Of a DNA stretch of 60,704 bases, positions 44,531-51,056 are shown one piece after another; position 1 is the stretch's first letter, and each line of letters starts with the position of its first letter. This DNA comes from Clostridium sp. UBA699 (GTDB lineage Bacteria > Bacillota > Clostridia > Clostridiales > Clostridiaceae): positions 1-60,704 of the forward strand of contig DBML01000030.1 of assembly GCA_002298915.1 (NCBI GenBank), written 5' to 3'. Both the position numbers and the translations under genes were made by a program. Under the pieces are notes generated by a model. That model had not been told where the DNA came from. It made no database searches and was given only the letters and a program-made list of their open reading frames with translations.

Positions 44531-44615
44531 GGCATTGTTCGAATAAAGTGTTGTTACCAATTTTTTAGCCGAAAGGCTGCCTTGCGGAGGCCAGCAACAC
44601 TTAATGCGAACATTC
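44531..44615. mobile_element. 85-bp MITE related to the IS1595-like element
   Basis: The left end GGCATTGTTCGAATAAAGTG and the right end CAACACTTAATGCGAACATTC match the two ends of the IS at 49937-50975, including the same asymmetric outermost bases. Only about 40 bases lie between them, so it cannot encode a transposase. It sits between spo0M and the VWA gene in non-coding DNA. No clear target duplication was seen. Confidence 0.8.
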
Positions 44616-44654
44616 ACTTATGAGGCAAGAACTAATAAAAAGCTTGCCGCTCCC

Positions 44655-44694
44655 ATAAAACGAAAATCACTGTGAACTCAGTTTCACAGTGATT
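44655..44694 (-). terminator. Terminator after the VWA gene
   Basis: AATCACTGTGAA pairs with TTCACAGTGATT, followed by a T-rich tract on the minus strand. It lies about 50 bases past the VWA stop. Confidence 0.7.
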
Positions 44695-44745
44695 CTCGTT
44701 ATGGATCTTTATTTACCAAAATTCATCGCGCTTGGACCTTTCGGA

Positions 44746-45411
44746 CTAGGTGTTGCTGCTCCTGCCGCCCCTTTTCCTGAAGTCCTCGTCTATATTCTTC
44801 TTCCAGCCTGCATCGTTCACCCTGTCGCAGCGCATGTTGCTGACGAAAGAGCTTATGGCGTCGTAGTTTAGCTGCGTGCCCTCGCTGTCGGCATTGTAGT
44901 TGGCTGCCCTGTCGGCTCGGATGCCGAATCTTTCGGCTGTTGCTATTGCGTCTATGTTGGCACCGAGGAAAAGGAACTCCCAGCCGTATTTTTCCGTCTG
45001 CCTGTCTATCATCTGCTTCACCCTGCGGCTGCCGTACTCTCGGCTCGAGTTCTCCATGCCGTCAGTTATTATGACGAACAGGACCTTGCCGGCGCGGTTC
45101 TCCGGCAGGGAATTCTTCTGTGCGCTGCCCACCTTGCTGATGGTTTTGCCCACCGCGTCAAGAAGGGCTGTCATTCCCCTTACGTAGTATTCCTTCATGG
45201 TGATCGGTTCAAGCTCCATTATGTTTACCCTGTCGTGAAGAAGCTCGTACTGGTCGTCGAAGAGGACCGTCGTCACGAAGGCTGTGCCTGGCTCCTGCTT
45301 CTGCTGCACGAGCATCCTGTTGTAGCCTCCGATGGTGTCTGCCTCCAGTCCCGCCATCGACCCGCTCCTGTCAAGGATGAACACAAGCTCTGTGATGTTT
45401 GTTTTTTTCAT
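44746..45411 (-). CDS. von Willebrand factor A domain protein
   Basis: This 221-residue protein is almost entirely a VWA domain. The metal-ion-dependent adhesion site is intact: DRSGSM near residue 14, the MTALLDAVG threonine and ITDGMENSS. A basic tail (FRKRGGRSSNT) follows. There is no signal peptide, so it is cytosolic. It follows a macrodomain gene. The start ATG lies only a few bases after a terminator hairpin, whose 3' arm holds the only purine-rich ribosome-site candidate. The partner protein is unknown. Confidence 0.88.
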   Translation of the reverse strand: MKKTNITELVFILDRSGSMAGLEADTIGGYNRMLVQQKQEPGTAFVTTVLFDDQYELLHDRVNIMELEPITMKEYYVRGMTALLDAVGKTISKVGSAQKNSLPENRAGKVLFVIITDGMENSSREYGSRRVKQMIDRQTEKYGWEFLFLGANIDAIATAERFGIRADRAANYNADSEGTQLNYDAISSFVSNMRCDRVNDAGWKKNIDEDFRKRGGRSSNT

Positions 45412-45412
45412 A

Positions 45413-45466
45413 TAAAAAACCCCCGTTTCCTTTTTCCTTATAATCCAAGGATAGCAGAAACGGGGG
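45413..45466 (-). terminator. Terminator between macrodomain and VWA genes
   Basis: CCCCCGTTTC pairs with GAAACGGGGG and is followed by TTTTTTAT and then directly by the VWA start codon. The hairpin may also hide the VWA ribosome site. Confidence 0.75.
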
Positions 45467-45493
45467 TATTTAAGGTCGCTTCAGAAGCGACAT

Positions 45494-46513
45494 CTATTTG
45501 TGGCAAGCCAGCGTATCTTCTACGAACTCGAAAAGAGCCTCGTTGATCTCGTATATGTCGAACCGCCCCTGGCTGACGAAGTACTCCACGACTACGTCGA
45601 ACCTGCTGCTTCGAGAAAGCGCATAGCCTGCCTTACCGAGGAGGTCCCTGGTTTCGTCGAGGTTGAGCTCCAGGGATATCGCCAGCGAGAGCGCCGTCTT
45701 CTTGTTGGGCTTGTAGTCCTTCGAGCTCCTGATTTTAGAGAAGAGCTTTCGGTCCAGGTTTGCCCTTTTGTAGGCTTCGACATCCGTCATGCCCTTTTCG
45801 TCTATGAGCCTGAGCACGCTTTCGGAGAAGGTCTCGTCCAGATGACCGACAATGTCCTCAAGCTTCCTTCTTCTCTTGTAGGCCGGAGGCATTTCCGCAT
45901 CAGTGCATTTGTCGAAGGTTGAGAAATTGTTCAGGATTTCAAACCTTTGCTCCTCCCGCTCCCTCCTGCTCAAGTAGTGTTCGTCGACGTAGTTGTCGTC
46001 TATGTAACGCTTGACCTCTGCGAAGAGCTTCTCGCTTATGGCGAAAGCCTTCCTGTCGTAGACCACGAGGTACACGTCCAGCTCGTGCTCCAGGAGGAAT
46101 CCCCCTATGGCCGATATGGCCGCCTGAAGCGCCTTGTCCTTAGGGTAGCCGTATATTCCGGAGGATATAAGCGGGAATGCCACGGAACGGCAGCCCTTCC
46201 CAAAGGCGAGGTTCAGGGAGCTGGTGTAGCAGCTTCGGAGAACCTGCTCCTCGCCCTTACCTCCGCCATCCCAGACTGGGCCCACAGTGTGAATCACGTA
46301 TCTGGCCGGCAGACAGAAGCCCGACGTTATTACCGCCCCACCGGGGCTGCAGCCCCCGATTGCGTCGCATTCCGCCTGGAGCTCAGCTGCCCCCGCTGCC
46401 GCGAATATGGCTCCGCTGACGCCTCCCCCTTTCCGAAGCCAGGTGTTTGAGGCGTTGACGACGGCATCGACCTTCATCTTGGTTATGTCGTTTCTGACAA
46501 TCTGCATTGGCAT
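45494..46513 (-). CDS. Macrodomain protein with C-terminal helical domain
   Basis: The first 165 residues form a macrodomain: VRNDITKMKVDAVVNASNTW, RKGGGVSGAIFAAAG, VIHTVGPVWDGG and FPLISSGIYGYPKDKAL. Macrodomains bind or hydrolyse ADP-ribose derivatives such as O-acetyl-ADP-ribose or ADP-ribosylated targets. The remaining 170 residues are helical and include an HTH-like stretch (KKTALSLAISLELNLDETRD), which I cannot assign. AGGAGG lies nine bases before the ATG. It is paired with the VWA gene. Confidence 0.82.
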   Translation of the reverse strand: MPMQIVRNDITKMKVDAVVNASNTWLRKGGGVSGAIFAAAGAAELQAECDAIGGCSPGGAVITSGFCLPARYVIHTVGPVWDGGGKGEEQVLRSCYTSSLNLAFGKGCRSVAFPLISSGIYGYPKDKALQAAISAIGGFLLEHELDVYLVVYDRKAFAISEKLFAEVKRYIDDNYVDEHYLSRREREEQRFEILNNFSTFDKCTDAEMPPAYKRRRKLEDIVGHLDETFSESVLRLIDEKGMTDVEAYKRANLDRKLFSKIRSSKDYKPNKKTALSLAISLELNLDETRDLLGKAGYALSRSSRFDVVVEYFVSQGRFDIYEINEALFEFVEDTLACHK

Positions 46514-46526
46514 CGGCGAAATCCTC

Positions 46527-46943
46527 CTATTTCAAGCTTTCAAGCTTCTCCCATATTTCAGGGTATTTCTTTTTGAGGTTCGTGATCCTGAAGTTGCTGC
46601 TCTCGACGAAAGGCTGGACCGTCTTGCCCCTTGCCAGCAGCTTTCCGTCCCCTTCCCTCAACACATCGTACTGCAGGACAACCTTCACCGGTGTAAGCTC
46701 CTCCAGGGTTGTTTCGACTATGAGGGTGTCCCCGTACCTGGCCCCCTCGAAATATTTGCATTGGGTTTCCGCGAGGGGCATCATCACTCCCTGCCTCTCC
46801 ATGTCGACGTACCTTATCCCGGCGCCTTCTATGAAATCCTCCCTTGCTGCTTCGAAATATACATAGTATGCGGCGTGATGGACTACGCCCATCTGGTCTG
46901 TCTCAGCGTACCTTACCTTCAGCTTCGTTATGCTTTTGTACAT
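46527..46943 (-). CDS. Acyl-CoA thioesterase, YbgC/FadM type
   Basis: This 138-residue hotdog-fold protein has the YbgC/4-hydroxybenzoyl-CoA thioesterase signature (VRYAETDQMGVVHHAAYYVY), with the Asp-His region expected for hydrolysis. A central helix and strands follow (CKYFEGARYGDTLIVETTL). It probably hydrolyses short acyl-CoA esters. GGAGG lies a few bases before the ATG. It is 22 bp downstream of sufB and may share its transcript. Confidence 0.87.
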   Translation of the reverse strand: MYKSITKLKVRYAETDQMGVVHHAAYYVYFEAAREDFIEGAGIRYVDMERQGVMMPLAETQCKYFEGARYGDTLIVETTLEELTPVKVVLQYDVLREGDGKLLARGKTVQPFVESSNFRITNLKKKYPEIWEKLESLK

Positions 46944-46965
46944 GTGTTTCCTCCCGTCTTGTCCC

Positions 46966-47886
46966 CTATTTTAGGAACCCTTTCAGTATCCTGTCTTCAG
47001 CTTCCTTTTCGGTCAGCCCCAGAGACATCAGCTTGAGCAGCTGCTCGCTGGCTATCTTTCCGATGGCAGCCTCGTGTATCAGCTGAGCGTCGGAGCTGAA
47101 CGCCGATATCCTCGGTATCGACTGCACCTTCGCATCGTGCATTATTATCGAGTCGCACTGTATGTGGCCGGCGCACCTGGCGTAGCCCGATAAGTTGAGG
47201 TGGAAGGTCTGGCTCGACTTGTTCTGGGCGACGGATCGCGATACAATCCTTGCCGAGGAATCGTCCCCGAGGAGCTCGACGTTTATGACCGAGTCCGCGA
47301 GCTGCTCCCCGTGGGTCAGGAGCCTCTCCACGACCACAAGCTTCGCGTTCCTGTGGAGCTTGACCTGGGTGTCCCTCATCGTGCTGTCGACCCCCTTGAT
47401 CTGAACTAGCTCCATCTCGACCTCTGCGCCCTCCTCTATGTCAAGCACAGTCTTCGGATTGAGTATCCTCTTGCCTGTGCCCTCGCCTTCGCCGAAGTGC
47501 TTCTCAACGTACTTTATCCTCGCACCCTTCCTCACTTTGAACTCGTGGAAGCCGTCGTGGCTTGAATCCGCTTCTCCGGGGTTGTGGATGCCGCAGCCGG
47601 CAACTATTAGGACATCGGCGCCCTCTCCCACGTCGAAGGTGTTGTAGACGATGTCCCCGAGCCCCTCCCTCGTTATGAGAACGGGAATGTGGACGCTCTC
47701 GCCTTTGGTGCCGGGTTTGATGATTACGTCGATGCCCGGCTTGTCGGTCTTGGTCACTATGTCTATGTTTGCGGTTGTGCTGCGGGCGGCCTTCTCGCCG
47801 TTCTTCCTTATGTTGTAGGCGCCCTGCGGAAGCTCGTGCAGTCCCGCCAGCTCCTCCAGCATCTCCTTATCCAATAGGTTTAGCAT
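46966..47886 (-). CDS. SufB/SufD-type Fe-S assembly scaffold (short form)
   Basis: This 306-residue protein is the short SufB/D-like scaffold found with SufC in many anaerobes. It has the right-handed beta-helix core and the C-terminal helical cap (HIQCDSIIMHDAKVQSIPRI, HEAAIGKIASEQLLKLMSLG, EAEDRILKGFL). It lacks the long N-terminal extension of E. coli SufB. A Cys in SGYARCAGHIQCDS and the late Glu-Ala segment fit the family. Its ATG lies inside the sufC 3' end (20-base overlap). No sufS or sufU is near, so sulfur must come from elsewhere. Confidence 0.9.
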   Translation of the reverse strand: MLNLLDKEMLEELAGLHELPQGAYNIRKNGEKAARSTTANIDIVTKTDKPGIDVIIKPGTKGESVHIPVLITREGLGDIVYNTFDVGEGADVLIVAGCGIHNPGEADSSHDGFHEFKVRKGARIKYVEKHFGEGEGTGKRILNPKTVLDIEEGAEVEMELVQIKGVDSTMRDTQVKLHRNAKLVVVERLLTHGEQLADSVINVELLGDDSSARIVSRSVAQNKSSQTFHLNLSGYARCAGHIQCDSIIMHDAKVQSIPRISAFSSDAQLIHEAAIGKIASEQLLKLMSLGLTEKEAEDRILKGFLK

Positions 47887-48610
47887 CGGTCACCTCTCCT
47901 TTCTCGCAGGAAAGGCTGCAGCCTTCCGCCTTCATTATGTCCGCAAGGATCTTGTCCTTAGAGGTTATCTCTTTTATCCTTCCGCCGTCTATGACTATGA
48001 CCTCGTCGGCAAGCTTTATTATCCTCTCCTGGTGGGAGATGATTATTATGGTGGTGTCCTTCTCCCTGCGCATGTCCTGGAAGGTCTGCGCCAGCCTCCT
48101 GAAGCTCCAGAGGTCTATGCCGGCCTCCGGCTCGTCGAAAACGAGGACCTTCAGGTCCCTGCAGAGCACCGTGGCGATCTCGATCCTCTTGAGCTCTCCG
48201 CCGGACAGGCTCGAGTCCACCTCCCTGTCCAGGTAGTCGTTCGCGCACAGGCCTACGTTGATGAGGAGGTCGCAGGGATCGATTTTGTTCCCGCCGCAGG
48301 AGATCTCAAGCAGCTCCCTCACCTTGATCCCCTTGAATCTAGGCGGGTGCTGGAACGCGAAGCCTATGTTGTTCTTAGCCCTTTCCGTTATGTCCATGTC
48401 GGTTATGTCTGCCCCGTCAAGGATTATCCTGCCCGAGGTGGCCTTGTATATGCCCATTATGGCTTTCGCAAGCGAGGATTTTCCGCTGCCGTTGGGCCCT
48501 GTCAGAACGTATATCTTCTTGTTTTCCAGCTTAAGGTTTATGTCCTTGAGTATCTCGACCTCTCCCTCCTCTGTCTGGAACTTTAGGCCGAGGTTCCTTA
48601 TCTCAAGCAT
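47867..48610 (-). CDS. sufC: Fe-S assembly ATPase SufC
   Basis: SufC is the ABC-type ATPase that drives conformational change in the SufB/D scaffold. The 247 residues contain Walker A TGPNGSGKSSLAKAIMG, the signature SSLSGGELKRIEI, Walker B VLVFDEPEAGIDLWS and the switch histidine in IIISHQERI. A SufC-typical GIKVRELLEISCGG segment lies between. It is first in the operon, directly behind a short leader with a terminator-like hairpin. Confidence 0.94.
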   Translation of the reverse strand: MLEIRNLGLKFQTEEGEVEILKDINLKLENKKIYVLTGPNGSGKSSLAKAIMGIYKATSGRIILDGADITDMDITERAKNNIGFAFQHPPRFKGIKVRELLEISCGGNKIDPCDLLINVGLCANDYLDREVDSSLSGGELKRIEIATVLCRDLKVLVFDEPEAGIDLWSFRRLAQTFQDMRREKDTTIIIISHQERIIKLADEVIVIDGGRIKEITSKDKILADIMKAEGCSLSCEKGEVTDAKPIG

Positions 48611-48633
48611 TTTTCGGCACCTCCCTCCTGTGC

Positions 48634-48676
48634 AAAAAAATCCAGCAGCTGAGCTGTTAGTCTCACCACTGGATTT
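48634..48676 (-). terminator. Attenuator-like terminator in the sufC leader
   Basis: AAATCCAG pairs with CTGGATTT and is followed by a T run, 25-40 bases before the sufC start. A CAGCTCAGCTG stem lies inside the loop and could form an alternative structure. It sits between the sufC promoter and the gene, so it must be overcome for expression. Confidence 0.6.
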
Positions 48677-48689
48677 TTCGATTTATAAT

Positions 48690-48722
48690 AATTTTAACAC
48701 TGCAGGCCTCGGATTTCAATGC
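48690..48722 (-). promoter_or_regulatory. Sigma-A promoter of sufCB
   Basis: TTGAAA, 17 bases and TAAAAT on the minus strand, a few bases before the attenuator-like hairpin. Confidence 0.65.
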
Positions 48723-48730
48723 TGCCGGAA

Positions 48731-48994
48731 CTACCTTAACAGGAAGTAAGCCGCAGCTGCCTGAATCACCATTATGGCCGGTATGCCAAGAGTGAACTTG
48801 GGATGCTTAGTCTTGTGCCTGAATGTCTGCATGCCGAGGAACACCCCGGGACCTCCTAGAAGGAGCGCGATAATGAAGAACCTTGCCTCGGGAGTCCTCC
48901 ACTGCCTCTTCATGGATTTGGCCTTGTCGCGGTACATCTCTCCGAACCCGACAAGGTTGATGACCGCCAGATATAGTATGAAGTATCTTTCCAT
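48731..48994 (-). CDS. DUF1294 small membrane protein
   Basis: This 87-residue protein fits DUF1294: a first membrane helix, a basic loop with DKAKSMKRQWRTPE, a second helix (ALLLGGPGVFLGMQTFRHKTKH) and a final helix. Function is unknown. It lies upstream of the sufC promoter in the same direction; no terminator is obvious between them. Confidence 0.82.
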   Translation of the reverse strand: MERYFILYLAVINLVGFGEMYRDKAKSMKRQWRTPEARFFIIALLLGGPGVFLGMQTFRHKTKHPKFTLGIPAIMVIQAAAAYFLLR

Positions 48995-49059
48995 TTGAAT
49001 TCCTTTCCTAACTGAGTATAATAATTATATAAATATAAGTTCTGTATGCGAGGTGCATT

Positions 49060-49536
49060 ATGGATACCGGTGAACGCCGTATGATCGAAAACCTTTTAAA
49101 ATACTGTCTTGTGAACTTCCAGACCCGGGGCAGCAGCAGGCTGCTTTCTGCCTTCATATACCAGGTCCTCAGGGAGCTTGACATAGACGCGCCCGCTGTG
49201 GAAGGTGTCGTTTACGTCGAGATAATGGGCCATGCGAGACCCTTTGCCCACTGCTTCAACGCCCATGGGTGCGACATCATAGACGGGTCAATATACAGCC
49301 TGGCGCTTATAAACAAAGCCGTAGGCCGCCAGTTCCCTCTTTACGTTGCTGGTGATCCCCCTGACCATATGGAATACTTCATAACCGGCGAGTTAAAGAG
49401 CGGCTCCCAGCCGCAGTTTGGCGGTGAGTTCATACAGGCTGTCATATCGGATCTCGACTCCTACAGCGATGTGGAAGTGGAGCGCTTCGATGAGCTGGCC
49501 GACTCCGCGAAGAAGGACCTATTCTACCTCTTGTAG
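49060..49536 (+). CDS. Hypothetical protein
   Basis: I do not recognise this 158-residue protein. GAGGTG lies seven bases before the ATG. It is soluble, with a helical start (MIENLLKYCLVNFQTRGSSR) and a middle with YVEIMGHARPFAHCFNAHGC followed by DIIDGSIYSLAL. The ordered Cys, His and Asp recall transglutaminase-like or papain-like folds, in which HCW...D motifs are common, but this is only a pattern resemblance. It converges on the chorismate mutase gene with a 13-base overlap. Confidence 0.55.
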   Translation: MDTGERRMIENLLKYCLVNFQTRGSSRLLSAFIYQVLRELDIDAPAVEGVVYVEIMGHARPFAHCFNAHGCDIIDGSIYSLALINKAVGRQFPLYVAGDPPDHMEYFITGELKSGSQPQFGGEFIQAVISDLDSYSDVEVERFDELADSAKKDLFYLL

Positions 49537-49811
49537 GAAGCTATTATTTCGCCCTGCGCGTCCCTGCTGATCTTAAGCAGCCCTTTTATGAATTCCCCGA
49601 TCTCCCTGCTGAGTTCGGGGTCATTTACATTCCCTGTGTGCTTCCTTATGATGAACTCCTCCCTGGACTCGTCGAGCACCGGCCTTTCGTTGTCCAGCTT
49701 GTAGCGGGCTATTTCCTTCACTACCTGCATCCTGTCCTTGAAGAGCTCTATCAGCTTCTCATCTATCTCGTTAATCTCATCCCTCAGCTCTTCCAGTTTC
49801 CTTTCTCCCAT
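49524..49811 (-). CDS. Chorismate mutase, AroQ type
   Basis: This 95-residue all-helical protein has the AroQ pattern: LEELRDEINEIDEKLIELF, RMQVVKEIARYK and ESREEFIIRKH, with the Arg, Lys and Glu side chains that bind chorismate. It makes prephenate for phenylalanine and tyrosine synthesis. It is free-standing with no other aromatic genes near. A TATAAT box lies upstream, but no -35 box could be assigned. Confidence 0.88.
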   Translation of the reverse strand: MGERKLEELRDEINEIDEKLIELFKDRMQVVKEIARYKLDNERPVLDESREEFIIRKHTGNVNDPELSREIGEFIKGLLKISRDAQGEIIASYKR

Positions 49812-49936
49812 TAACCTTCACCTGCCTGTCATTTTTCTCTAATCTATATATTATAACACATGATGAGATTCGCAGTTCCCGATTTCTCGATTTTTTATTT
49901 GTCGACGGCTCGATGTATGCGCATCAGCACCCATCG

Positions 49937-50975
49937 GGCATTGTTCGAATTAAGTGTTGTTTTTCTCAAAACCTACTTCAGTGTCCCGTCGAACTGCACT
50001 TTTCCGAACTCGTACACCCTCAGCTTCCGCTCCCTGCAGGAAATCATGTCCATTATGACCGCCGGCAGGCTGCCTTTTCCCAGCATGATCCGGTACCAGT
50101 TCACGTAGTGGCTCAGGTACTTGCTGGCAACCGACCTGAAAATTTTCAGGAACCCTTTGAATGCCCTTGCAAGCACTTCCGCATTCCTTAGAGTGAACCC
50201 CTTCACGCGGTAATTCGAGCTGTATGGCATGCAGAGCTTCACCCTGCGACCTTTCGCGAAGGAAACGAAGGACAGGTTGCTCGATGTGACCAGGGTTTTG
50301 CACCCTTTGACGACGGGGCTCAGCAAATCCGATACCTCTTTGTTGTCCAGCTTCCTGCCGCCTTTCCTGGCAACTGTCCTGAAAAGGATGTTCTCCCTGC
50401 TGTCTTTGCAGCTTAGGAAAAATATCAGGAGCCGATTGTTCTTGTTGCGGTACCTTGGGTTTATCTTCCTGCAGCCCTTGAAGTTCTCCTTGAACCAGAA
50501 CTCGCTGACCTCGACGGTCTCCGTAAGCAGCGTGTCTGTCATTGTCTCTGCTACGCTGAGGATCTTGTGCCTCCATGCGAAGGCGGTGGAGAGGTTCATT
50601 TTGAGGAGCTTCGAGATTTTCCGCAGAGTGAGCCTGCCTCCCATGCAGAAAAGGTAGCTGGACCAGGTATCCAAGCTCTTCTTGCTGTACATGAAAGGTG
50701 TGCCCGTTGTTTCCGAGAAGGTTTTTCTGCATTTCCGGCAGCGGTAGCGCTGCCTTCCGAGGCCAGTTTTCCCGTGCTTGACGAAACTCCCGCTTCCGCA
50801 GTGGGGACAGCTGCTCTTTTCGAAGTTCAGGGAGCCAAGAATCCCCTCAATATTTTTCGGACTGAACGATAAAGCGTCCATGGCGAATACCTCCCAGAAT
50901 GATCTTCTTTTGATTATCCCCGAAAGAGCAGATATTATTCATGAATTGCAAAAACAACACTTAATTCGAACATTC
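49937..50975. mobile_element. IS1595-like insertion sequence
   Basis: About 1,039 bp bounded by a 23-base inverted repeat (TGTTCGAATTAAGTGTTGTT and three more T). The outermost bases differ (GGCAT on the left, GAA on the right) but recur in the same arrangement in the MITE at 44531. One transposase-like gene fills it on the minus strand. No target-site duplication is evident. Confidence 0.85.
49973..50881 (-). CDS. IS1595 family transposase-like protein lacking DDE residues
   Basis: This 302-residue protein has the N-terminal zinc ribbon of IS1595 transposases (CPHCGSGSFVKHG, RYRCRKCRKTFSE) and the helix-turn-helix region (LTLRKISKLLKMNLSTAFAW). In the catalytic domain the expected VEVDE reads VEVSE. 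The expected second Asp (in a TDxxxSY context) reads TSSNLSF, and the expected terminal Glu segment reads NWYRIML. So the three DDE positions appear lost while the frame and length are intact. It may be an inactive copy or a repurposed DNA-binding protein. Confidence 0.8.
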   Translation of the reverse strand: MDALSFSPKNIEGILGSLNFEKSSCPHCGSGSFVKHGKTGLGRQRYRCRKCRKTFSETTGTPFMYSKKSLDTWSSYLFCMGGRLTLRKISKLLKMNLSTAFAWRHKILSVAETMTDTLLTETVEVSEFWFKENFKGCRKINPRYRNKNNRLLIFFLSCKDSRENILFRTVARKGGRKLDNKEVSDLLSPVVKGCKTLVTSSNLSFVSFAKGRRVKLCMPYSSNYRVKGFTLRNAEVLARAFKGFLKIFRSVASKYLSHYVNWYRIMLGKGSLPAVIMDMISCRERKLRVYEFGKVQFDGTLK

Positions 50976-51015
50976 TCTGAGGGTCCGGCGCAGCATAACA
51001 GCACCCGCTAGAAAG

Positions 51016-51050
51016 AAAAAAAGATCACTATGCCGAAACATAGTGATCTT
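51016..51050 (-). terminator. Terminator after the polyamine transporter operon
   Basis: AAGATCACTATG pairs with CATAGTGATCTT and is followed by seven T on the minus strand, just after the potCD stop. Confidence 0.85.
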
Positions 51051-51056
51051 CTGCGT

